Part shown: in pieces, positions 23,401 to 35,400 of the stretch | Numbering within the stretch: position 1 is the first letter of the stretch | How the letters are laid out: the number at the start of each line of letters is the position of its first letter | Assembly (NCBI GenBank): GCA_037349105.1 | Contig: JAYJMM010000106.1 | Span: 2,356,001-2,420,000, forward strand | Source: Limnomonas spitsbergensis | Lineage: Eukaryota; Chlorophyta; Chlorophyceae; Chlamydomonadales | Length of the DNA: 64,000 nt | Direction: 5' to 3' | Program-made: the position numbers and the translations under genes | The notes under the pieces: model-generated | The model's database searches: none | What the model saw: the letters and a program-made list of their open reading frames with translations, nothing else | What the model was told of the DNA's origin: nothing

Positions 23401-26400
23401 CAGGATCAGGTGGGGGAGGCAGGGGTGCACCGCAAGCCTGGACGCGGGATCAGGTGGGGGTCAGGCAGGGGGGCACCGCCAGCCTGGGCGCGGGATCCGG
23501 TGGGGGGGGCAGGGGTGCACCGCAGGCCTGGGCGCGGGATCTGGTGGGGGAGGCAGGGGTGCACCGCAAGCCTGGACGCGGGGTCAGGTGGGGGTCAGGC
23601 AGGGGGGCACCGCAGGCCTGGGCGTGGGATCAGGTGGGGGTCAGGCAGGGGGGCACCGCAGGCCTGGACGCGGGATCAGTTGGGGGGGGCAGGGGCACCG
23701 CAGGCCTGGGCGCGGGATCAGGTGGGGGAGGCAGGGGGGCACCGCCGGCCTGGGCGCGGGATCAGGTGGGTGTCAGGCAGGGGGGCACCGCCGGCCTGGG
23801 CGCGGGATCAGGTGGGGGAGGCAGGGGTGCACCGCAGGCCTGGGTGCGGGATCTGGTGGGGGAGGCAGGGTTGCACGGCAAGCCTGGGCGCGGGATCAGG
23901 TGGGGGAGGCAGGGGTGCACCGCAGGCCTGGGCGCGGGATCAGGTGGGGGTCAGGCAGGGGGGCACCGCAGGCCTGGGCGCGGGATCAGGTGGGGGAGGC
24001 AGGGGGGCACCGCAGGCCTGGGCGCGGGATCAGGTGGGGGAGGCAGGGGAGGCAGGGGGGCACCGCCGCCCTAGGGCGTGCAGGGGGGCACCACCGGCCT
24101 GGACCTTCAGGGGGACCTGACGGCCTGGGCGCGGGATCAGGTGGGGGAGGCATAAGTGCGGAGTAGTATCCAGGGTCAGGTGTGGGAGACCATCGGATCC
24201 AGAAGTATCTTCAAGTACCCAGGAGTATTTAGGTGAGGGGGGAAACAATGTCTGGAAGGATCTTGCAAGTAATTGTGTCCAGGGGCAGGTGAGGGATGCA
24301 GCTGTATCACAAAATATCACAAAATATCACAAAATATCACAAAATATAGCGAGTGTCTGGTGTCATGGATGTGGTTGTCTCCTGAGTGAGGGAGACAACA
24401 ACATCCATGAAGTATTTAGTGAATATCCGGGATCAGGTGAGGGATGGATTAAAAACAATCCAGTGAATATCCGGGATCAGGTGAGGGATGGATTAAAAAC
24501 ATTTAGTAAATATCTGGGATCAGGTGAGGGATGGATTAAAAACAATCTAGTAAATATCTGGGATCAGGTGAAAGATGAATTAAAAAACAATCTACCTATT
24601 ATCTACGGTTTATTACATCGTCTGCTTTGCTTATGTCGCCATTCTTCTTCTCTACTTCTTCGACTGTTCCTGCAGCATCCACGACTTCACGCACATATTC
24701 GATCCTTGTAGTAGCACTACTCTTTCAACTCCCTCCCCACGTGATGTACAATACATCCCCTGTTGCACGCATATGCTGTACGCATACGTTGTACACATAT
24801 GCTGTACGCATCGCATCCTTCTTCTTCTTTCGCTGCTGTTACGTTGTTCACTGTGGCACTGCGTCAAACATACTTTTTGTCCGACTCCTTCAATGCCGTA
24901 TCATGGTACTCTAGATTGGCTTCACCTCCCCCCATCATACATTCATACGTAGAGCAGTTCATGGGTGATGGATATTTCCACAATAAAACTTAGTGAGGTC
25001 ACCAATTATCATCGGAAATGATTTTTTGTCGATACCGGAATTGATTTTTTGTCGATACCGGAATTGATTTTTTGTCGATACCGGTATATTTGTCCCAAGG
25101 GCAATTTTAAACATACCTAATCTAGGGAAGGCAGTAAGACTCCACAGCTGCTCTTTCCTTATTGCTCACATTTTATCTGCTGCTCCTCAGGCACTGCTTC
25201 CGAAATAGAGCACTTCTCCTTTGATTGCGCTCCGGAAGACAAGCTGCTGGTCACCATGGCCCTCCTTAAGCTCGGCCTGGTGCGCAAGAAGACACTCATC
25301 TTCGTGAATACAGTCGATAGGGTGAGTGGAGATGGGGTGAGAGGGTGGGCCTGGGTCGCAAGAAGGCGCTTATCGTCGTGAATACAGTTGATAGGGTGAG
25401 TGGGGAAGGATGTGAGGGGGGTGGGCCTGTGTCGCAAGAAGGCGCTCATCTTCGTGAATACGGTTGATAGGGTAAGTGGGAATGGGGTGAGAGGGTGGGC
25501 CTGGTGCGCAAGAAGGCGCTCATCTTCGTGAATACGGTTGATAGGGTAAGTGGGAATGGGGTGAGAGGGTGGGCCTGGTGCGCAAGAAGGCGCTCATCTT
25601 CGTGAATACGGTTGATAGGGCGAGAGAGGAAGGATGTGAGGTAGGTGGGCGCCCGTTGGGGGGGGAGAGGGAAAGGGAGTCAGTGGGGTAGGGTAGAGAT
25701 GGGAAGGGAGGGGGGAAGAGAGAGGGGGGGGGGCAAAAATGCCCTCATCAACATCAACACTTCCGGCTGGACTACATGCCCTGTCTTCATGGCGGGAGTG
25801 TTGGTGGAGATGTGCTGATGTGTTGTTGGGGGGGGAGATGGCTGTGGCTGGGGGGGGGGATGTACCACCTGGCATTACTGCAGATTTGATTTGCCTTCCC
25901 TCAGGTATGAAAACACGATTCTTTTTAACGCTGTCCTCGGGGCAGACTTTCGACCAAAACTCTTATTTTCTGACTGGAATCTGGCGTGGACAGTCGATAA
26001 TTTGTAATTTCGTGGATCCCTCAACCCCAAACAACGTTAATGATGAGGGAAGGCAAATCAAATATACAGTATTTGCTAACTATCCGACGCTTGTCCCCTG
26101 CCGACGCTTGTCTCTGGCTGACCCTTGTCCCCTGCCGACGCTTGTCTCTGGCTGACCCTTGTCCCCTGCCGGCGCTTGTCTCTGGCTGACACTTGTCCCC
26201 TGCCGACGCTTGTCCCCTGCCGACACTTGTCCTTTGCCGACAGGGCTACCAGCTTCGCCTGTTTCTGGAGAGCTTCGGGGTCCGCAGCGCCCTCCTCAAT
26301 GCAGAGCTGCCTCTCAACAGCCGCAGCCACATCTTGCAGACCTTCAACAAGGGGCTGTTTGACTACCTCATAGCCACGGGTGGGTATATTCCCTTTGAGG

Positions 26401-29400
26401 CGTTTGCCTCTCCAGCTTTTTTTGACTTCCTGTGCTTCATACAAATGTTGACTACCTCACAGCCACTGGCGCGTGTTTCAAAGGGTTTGTTTTGGGGGGT
26501 ATTTCAAGGTGTTTGCTTGCTACAGTTGTTGATTCCCTGTCTGCTTGGTCCCAAATCTTGCTATGTTGCGGCTCGTGCCATCATCCCCCCACCACCCCAC
26601 CCCCCCACCCAACCACCCACACCCTAACGCTAACATCCAATCCCTGCAGATGACGTTCATACCTCATCGCATGACAGCCCCTCCACCCAACCACCCACCC
26701 CTTAACCCTAACCCAACACCCCTCCAACCAAACACCCACACCCTAGCCCCAACATCCAATCCCCGCAGATGACGTTCATGCCTCATCCCATGACGGCCCC
26801 TCCACTAGCAAAGCAAGCGGGACAGCGGCAGTGAAGCGTGGACGCGACGGGCGGCCACTTTTGGGCAAGAGTGGTGGAGGTGAGACCCTTCTTATGTTTG
26901 TTTCTAAAAGGTTTAGGGTTTGTAACTAGGGTTCAGGGGTCACAGTTAGGGTTCAGGAATCATATTTAGGGTTTAGGTTTTATAAGTAGGGTTTGCGGTT
27001 CATAATTAGGGTGAAGGGTTCACAATTAGTGATTCAGGAGGGGCAGCAGTGTAGTTTGGCCGCGACAGGTGGCCACTTTGGGGCAAGGGCAGCGGTGGTG
27101 TTGAGGAAACAGGCAAATGGGTCTTCAGGGGAAGGGTACAAGGAGGGGTGGCGGTGAGGGTGGCTACTTCTGGGGAGATTCACAGCAGGTAGGGACTTCT
27201 GAAAGTTGACTGTGTACCTACCCATTGGTCCTTGACTCCGTGCAGCGGAGGTGAGAGGGCTCTCCATGGGACCCTTCTTTTCATTTGTTTTATTTTCTAC
27301 AAAATTGGGACAGCCTGGCTAAAAAATGGCCTTGGTGGGTGCCTACCTCTGGGGAAATGCGGCGGCGGTGACAGAGCTCCCCCGGGCACCCACCTTCTCA
27401 TTTGTTTTATTCAAAGTTGGGACAGCCTGGCCCGCTCAAAAATGGCTTCCGTGCAGATGATTCGTTTTGGGGATTTAGGGCTTATGACTTCCGGCTTCTA
27501 AACCTTGAACCCTAAATCGTTACCCGTGTTTTGCTGCAGGTACAGCGGGTGGCTGGGAGACCAACATGGCGACAGACCCATCTCATCCTCCCTCTTACCC
27601 TAAACCCTAAACCCTTAACCCTAAACCATAAGCCATAATTGTTCATAGCAACCCTGGTGTCGTGCTTGCAGGGAAGGCCGGGGGCAGGAAGGCGCCATGA
27701 CAGCAGGCTCACCTCATCCCCCTCCCTCCGTTGATTGTTTACAACTGCCCCCATGTCTTGCCCGCAGGAAAGGCAGGGGACAGGAAAGCTATCAAGGCAA
27801 TAGACTCCCCTCGCCCCCCCCCTCTCACCCCTGTTTTTATTTACGATAGCTCATGTTTCGTGCGCACAGGAAAGGCTGGGGGCAGGAAGACCAAACCGCC
27901 CCCCCCCCCTCCTATTTCAATCCACAGCTGTCCTTATGTTTCGCGCGCAGGCAAGGCCGGGGGCGGGAAAACTGTGAAGCCGGGCGGCGCCAAGGATGAG
28001 GAGTTTGGCGTGACGCGCGGCATTGACTTCAAAGGCGTCCGCACCATCATCAACTACGACCTACCCTCGACAGTACAGGGCTACGTGCACCGAGTGGGGA
28101 GGACAGGTGGGGAGGGGCAGGGCTGCCAGTTATCAACCACTAAATGGTAACGGCGCAGATGTGGCTTCGGCCCAGGCTGTGCTGTTTCCTTCCTGAACTC
28201 CCAAGCCTCCCACGGCGCGTAGCTTTCCGTGTTCCTCTCAGCCGCTGATGAAGCGACCATTGGCATGTGTCCTATAGCAATCAGTACAGGGCTATGAGTA
28301 CAGAGTGGGGAGGGCAGGTGAGAGGCCAGGCCCATGATCCATGGAGCCATGGATTATAAACCCTAGGATCTTTACCATAACCTTGCATGGCAGGCCGTAC
28401 CGTCGTGGCTCCTAATCCTTTAGTTATGGACCTTTCACCCCAAACCCCTCAACCCTCAACCAGTACCGCCCTAAACCCCAGATTTGCTGTTTATTGCCAC
28501 CCTGGCAGGCCGTACCGTCGTGGCTCCTAATCCTTTAGTTATGGACCTTTCACCCCAAACCCCTCAACCCTCAACCAGTACCACCCTACTACCCAGTACT
28601 GCTGTTTATTGCCACTTAACCGCCATCCAAACGCCAACCAGTGCCCTAATACCCAGTATTGCTGTTTATTGCCACTCAACCGCCATCCAAACGCCAGCCC
28701 CCTGATCCTTTAGCTTTTTACCTTTTACCCCCCAAACTGAACTCTCAGCCAGGAACACCTTGAACCCCAGCATGGCCCTTTATTGCCACCCTGGCAGGCC
28801 CTGTCGGCCAGCCCCCTAATCCTTAAGTGTTGACCTTGCACCCTTAACTCCTGAACCCTTGACCATTGACACCCTGAACCCCAGCATGACTTTTTACTGC
28901 TTCTCATGACAGGCCGTGCTGGCGAGTCAGGCGTCGCCATCACACTTCTTGGCCCTAAGGACAAGGCGTACCGCGAGCTACTGCTGGAGGCGCTGGTGGA
29001 ACCTGCTGCCGCCCAGGCAGTACAGGTGGTACGCATCGGCGGTACGGCGGACGACGACGAAGAGGAAGGAGAGGCCAAGGAGGCTGGGGAGAAGGTCGGT
29101 GCCCCGGCTGGGAGGATATCTGCCACTGCTTAGGGTTAAGGGTGTTGCAGCTTCATTGTATGCCTTCTCTGTACCTACTCTGCACCATCCCTGCACCTTC
29201 CCTGCACCATCCCTGCAACTACCATGCAACTACCATGCACGCATCCTGTGGCTACCATTCTCCTGCCACCCAGCACCTTCCCTGTACCTTCCATGCACGT
29301 TTTCTGCATCTTCCACGAACCTTCCAATCTTCCTTGCACCTACCCTGCACTTTCCCTGTGCCTGTCCCGCACCTTCCTTGCACCTACCCTGCACTTTCCC

Positions 29401-32400
29401 TGTGCCTGTCCCGCACCTTCCTTGCACTTACCCTGCACTTTCCCTGTGCCTGTCCCGCACCTTCCTTGCACCTACCCTGCACTTTCCCTGTGCCTGTCCC
29501 GCACCTTCCTTGCACCTACCCTGCACTTTCCCTGTGCCTGTCCCGCACCTTCCTTGCACTTACCCTGCACTTTCCCTGTGCCTGTCACGCACCTTCCTTG
29601 CACCTACCCTGCACTTTCCCTGTGCCTGTCCCGCACCTTCCTTGCACTTACCCTGCACTTTCCCTGTGCCTGTCCCGCACCTTCCTTGCACTTACCCTGC
29701 ACTTTCCCTGTGCCTGTCCCGCACCTTCCTTGCACCTACCCTGCACTTTCCCTGTGCCTGTCCCGCACCTTCCTTGCACTTACCCTGCACTTTCCCTGTG
29801 CCTGTCCCGCACCTTCCTTGCACCTACCCTGCACTTTCCCTGTGCCTGTCCCGCACCTTCCTTGCACTTACCCTGCACTTTCCCTGTGCCTGTCCCGCAC
29901 CTTCCTTGCACTTACCCTGCACTTTCCCTGTGCCTGTCACGCACCTTCCTTGCACTTACCCTGCACTTTCCCTGTGCCTGTCACGCACCTTCCTTGCACC
30001 TACCCTGCACTTTCCCTGTGCCTGTCCCGCACCTTCCTTGCACTTACCCTGCACTTTCCCTGTGCCTGTCACGCACCTTCCTTGCACTTACCCTGCACTT
30101 TCCCTGTGCCTGTCACGCACCTTCCTTGCACTTACCCTGCACTTTCCCTGTGCCTGTCCCGCACCTTCCTTGCACCTAACCTGCGCTTTCCCTGTGCCTG
30201 TCACGCACCTTCCTTGCACTTACCCTGCACTTTCCCTGTGCCTGTCACGCACCTTCCTTGCACCTACCCTGCACTTTCCCTGTGCCTGTCCCGCACCTTC
30301 CTTGCACTTACCCTGCACTTTCCCTGTGCCTGTCACGCACCTTCCTTGCACTTACCCTGCACTTTCCCTGTGCCTGTCACGCACCTTCCTTGCACTTACC
30401 CTGCACTTTCCCTGTGCCTGTCCCGCACCTTCCTTGCACTTACCCTGCGCTTTCCCTGTGCCTGTCCCGCACCTTCCTTGCACTTACCCTGCACTTTCCC
30501 TGTGCCTGTCACGCACCTTCCTTGCACTTACCCTGCACTTTCCCTGTGCCTGTCACGCACCTTCCTTGCACTTACCCTGCACTTTCCCTGTGCCTGTCAC
30601 GCACCTTCCTTGCACTTACCCTGCACTTTCCCTGTGCCTGTCACGCACCTTCCTTGCACCTAACCTGCGCTTTCCCTGTGCCTGTCCCGCACCTTCCTTG
30701 CACTTACCCTGCACTTTCCCTGTGCCTGTCACGCACCTTCCTTGCACTTACCCTGCACTTTCCCTGTGCCTGTCACGCACCTTCCTTGCACTTACCCTGC
30801 ACTTTCCCTGTGCCTGTCCCGCACCTTCCTTGCACCTAACCTGCGCTTTCCCTGTGCCTGTCACGCACCTTCCTTGCACTTACCCTGCACTTTCCCTGTG
30901 CCTGTCACGCACCTTCCTTGCACTTACCCTGCACTTTCCCTGTGCCTGTCACGCACCTTCCTTGCACTTACCCTGCACTTTCCCTGTGCCTGTCACGCAC
31001 CTTCCTTGCACTTACCCTGCACTTTCCCTGTGCCTGTCACGCACCTTCCTTGCACCTAACCTGCGCTTTCCCTGTGCCTGTCCCGCACCTTCCTTGCACT
31101 TACCCTGCACTTTCCCTGTGCCTGTCACGCACCTTCCTTGCACTTACCCTGCACTTTCCCTGTGCCTGTCACGCACCTTCCTTGCACTTACCCTGCACTT
31201 TCCCTGTGCCTGTCCCGCACCTTCCTTGCACTTACCCTGCACTTTCCCTGTGCCTGTCCCGCACCTTCCTTGCACTTACCCTGCACTTTCCCTGTGCCTG
31301 TCCCGCACCTTCCTTGCACTTACCCTGCACTTTCCCTGTGCCTGTCCCGCACCTTCCTTGCACTTACCCTGCACTTTCCCTGTGCCTGTCCCGCACCTTC
31401 CTTGCACTTACCCTGCACTTTCCCTGTGCCTGTCCCGCACCTACCATGCACCTACCCTGCACTTTCCCTGTGCCTGTCCCGCACCTTCCTTGCACTTACC
31501 CTGCACTTTCCCTGTGCCTGTCCCGCACCTTCCTTGCACTTACCCTGCACTTTCCCTGTGCCTGTCCCGCACCTTCCTTGCACTTACCCTGCACTTTCCC
31601 TGTGCCTGTCCCGCACCTTCCTTGCACCTACCCTGCACTTTCCCTGTGCCTGTCCCGCACCTTCCTTGCACTTACCCTGCACTTTCCCTGTGCCTGTCCC
31701 GCACCTTCCTTGCACTTACCCTGCACTTTCCCTGTGCCTGTCACGCACCTTCCTTGCACTTACCCTGCACTTTCCCTGTGCCTGTCCCGCACCTTCCTTG
31801 CACTTACCCTGCACTTTCCCTGTGCCTGTCCCGCACCTTCCTTGCACTTACCCTGCACTTTCCCTGTGCCTGTCCCGCACCTTCCTTGCACTTACCCTGC
31901 ACTTTCCCTGTGCCTGTCCCGCACCTACCATGCACCTACCCTGCACTTTCCCTGTGCCTGTCACGCACCTTCCTTGCACCTAACCTGCGCTTTCCCTGTG
32001 CCTGTCCCGCACCTACCATGCACCTACCATTCTCTTGGCGCCCTGCGCTCTGCCTCGCAGGGACCCCTCTGTCCCTATGGTCGGCTTCCTAAACCCTAAA
32101 ATCCTTAACACTAAACCCTGCCTCGCAGGGACCCCTACGTCCCTATGGTCGGCTTCCCAAGGCGCAGGTGGAGGCGCTCCGGTATCGCGGGGAAGATATC
32201 GCGCGCAGGTATGTCAGTTGGAAGTTCTGGAATGAAACGTAGTTTTGAAAGAGGGTCACACTTACGGACTGCCTCGGGGAAAGCGTGGCGCTCTTTTCTT
32301 GAAATATGCGTATGTTTACTAATGCCAATTATGGTGCAGAAAACTGAAATACTTTGGTTGAGGCGTTGCGCGCTTGCGTGAAATCTTGAGGGGCCAAATC

Positions 32401-35400
32401 TAGGCTTTGGGAAGCTGAGAAATATGTATTGTTTTAACAAGGGGCATGTCACTTAAGGGGTCGGACGAGTCCCCCCAAACAAGGGGTTTCGGCCGGGACG
32501 GAGCCTTTCCACCCAAAAAGTCCGACAGGAAGAAAACGATATTTCCTTCCGTACTAAACAGCTTAAGTCCTGGAAGCCAGTAAAACCAGGTAGAACTATT
32601 CGCGGGGAAAGACCCCATCCCAAGGGTCGATTGCGGTTGTCGGGGGACTTGTCTGACCCCATAAGTGACATGCCCTTTGTTTGAACCCTACATTTTAAAG
32701 AAAATGGCATTGCTTGGGATAATTTGTTATGATGAATTGTTACTTTTTAGGAGAAGGGTATCCATGAAAGCAAATTCTAGTTGTTTTAATGTTTTGTTGC
32801 GGCAGAGCAGAGGAAAACGGACACGCGTGCTCTCCAAAGCTTGGGGCGTCCGATCAGGTTTTGAGGGTTGACGGAGCGGAAAAGGAAGTTTCAAAGGTGC
32901 ATGCTGTTCATTTGTGTTACCCCTTATGGCAGAATGTTTTGGAGAAAAAATAGTTGCGCTAAACCGCCAAAGCGGCTCCCACACCCCTATGAAAATAAAA
33001 TGGTTTATTCTAATTTATGGTAAGCTCCTCATAGGGGAATTTGATTCGTTTAATCGTGCTCTCACTTAATTGATATTATGTTAGCGGAAAGGCAATGTGA
33101 ACATACCGGTACAAAATCCCTGATGTGGTCAGCCGATGCCCGTCTACCTCACAAACACAGTGCTGGATGAGGCATCATTTAAAGCTCTGCAGATGGGTCC
33201 CGCCGTCATGCAGACATCCCCTGAGGAATTGCCAGGGCTGCAAATGAACACCTGCACCATTGCATCATTCCCCACGATGCCAAAGATGTGCGCGCGGGGT
33301 CCCCGCCAGTTTATTTTTGTGGCATTCGGAATGAATTTTCGTTACCAGAAGTACCGGTAGTGGGTTCTTGCGGAGTTTTTGGTGAAGAGCCCGCCACGGG
33401 CGGCAAATTTCCCCTATCCTGATTGATTTCGGCGTTCTTCGTTACCGCGCAACAAAACCCCAGATTCGCCAAATCAATTGTTTACGACTCGTAACCAGTA
33501 CTGTACTGTCATTCTCATTTGGTGTCATTTAACCAGTAACCACTAAAAATAACCAGTAACCAGTAACCAGTGTCACATAACCAGTAACCAGTAACCAGTG
33601 TCACATAACCAGTAACCAGTAACCAGTGTCACATAACCAGTAACCAGTGTCACATAACCAGTAACCAGTGTCACATAACCAGTAACCAGTAACCAGTGTC
33701 ACATAACCAGTAACCAGTAACCAGTGTCACATAACCAGTAACCAGTGTCACATAACCAGTAACCAGTGTCACATAACCAGTAACCAGTGTCACATAACCA
33801 GTAACCAGTAACCAGTGTCACATAACCAGTAACCAGTGTCACATAACCAGTAACCAGTAACCAGTGTCACATAACCAGTAACCAGTAACCAGTGTCACAT
33901 AACCAGTAACCAGTGTCACATAACCAGTAACCAGTAACCAGTGTCACATAACCAGTAACCACTAAAAATAAAACTGGTCCCCGCAATGTAACCCTCCTTC
34001 AATCCTCCTTCGTCCATCGGTATATCGCAGTATTACCCGCAACGTCATCAAGGATGCTCGTGCAAAGGAGCTCAAAGCAGAGCTGCTCAACTCAGAGGTG
34101 GGTTTAGGGTTAGGGTGTAGCTGCTCAAGGGCCACTTCAACACCTCAAGGAGTTTTTTTCACCTTGATCGTAGAGTATTGATCCATTCGATGTGTGTTTG
34201 TTTGTGCAGCGTCTTAAAGGCTACTTCTAAGCCTCAAGCTTAGATACCGTCCCTTGAATATACAGTATATTGATTGTTTTTTTGTTTGTTTTTGCTTGTG
34301 CAGCGTCTCAAGGGATACTTTGAGGAGCACGCAGCTGAGAGGTGCGTACTGTTCAGTTCTCGCTTGACTGAAATGTTTTGCACCCACCCTCCAGCCTTCT
34401 TTGATGGGACACAGCAATTGCGTGCTGTTCAGCTCTCGCTGGACTGTAATGTACCTCTCCCACCCACCAGCCTTCTTCAGAGGGGCCGGGCGATTGCGCG
34501 AGAGATGCATGTGAATTGAAGTTTTTACAGTCCAGTGGGGCATCGAATTTGATGCATAGGACAGGTGCCCGAAAATCAGTTCGGGCACAAAATAGGCCAG
34601 GGCAGCGAGCGGAAACAAAAACGGGTGAACCCCAGAGCAAGCAACCAACACACAAGAACATCTGTCAGCCAGCTGCATGTCCAGCGCATGCTGCAGCTGC
34701 ATACCGTAGCCAGCGCATCTGCATGCCCGCTTGTAGCTGTGTTCACAAATCGATCCTCGCATTAAAACCCGAGGATGGAGACAGTCAACGAATCAAGTTG
34801 CGGCATGACTGCGTGCACGCAGGACGCTGCTCCGCCACGACAGGCCCCTCCACAGGACGCAACAGGCAGTACACCTCAAACACGTACCGGCGTACCTCAA
34901 GGACCCCTCGCTCATTGGCTCTGGTGGGTTTAGGGTTTTAGGCCCAGAAAGCAAACCCTAAGCATCCTGGTGGGTCAGGGTGCAGGTAGTCAACCCTAAG
35001 CATCCTGGTGGGTCAGGGTGCAGGTAGTCAACCCTAACCATCCTGGTGGGTCAGGGTGCAGGTAGTCAACCCTAAGCATCCTGGTGGGTCAGGGTGCAGG
35101 TAGTCAACCCTAAGCATCCTGGTGGGTCAGGGTGCAGGTAGTCAACCCTAACCATCCTGGTGGGTCAGGGTGCAGGAAGTCCACCCTAAGCATCCTGGTG
35201 GGTCAGGGTGCAGATAGTCAACCCTAAGCATCCTGGTGGGTCAGGGTGCAGGTAGTCAACCCTAAGCATCCTGGTGGGTCAGGGTGCAGGTAGTCAACCC
35301 TAAGCATCCTGATGGGTCAGGGTGCTGGTAGTCAACCCTAAGCATCCTGGTGGGTCAGGGTGCAGGTAGTCAACCCTAAGCATCCTGGTGGGTCAGGGTG

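Noticed and set aside
22307..24166. A 619-codon Gly/Arg-rich open frame
   Set aside because: Begins in helicase exon 6 but runs through the donor-derived 44-bp array. All three frames are open, and the protein is periodic in the DNA unit.
27590..27630. True telomere
   Set aside because: Only a few CCCTAAA units inside an intron, flanked by gene sequence.
28916..32092. Open frames of up to 1058 codons with Pro/Cys/Leu repeats
   Set aside because: They are the 44-bp minisatellite read in each frame. The true exons 11 and 12 flank it in a different phase with proper splice sites.
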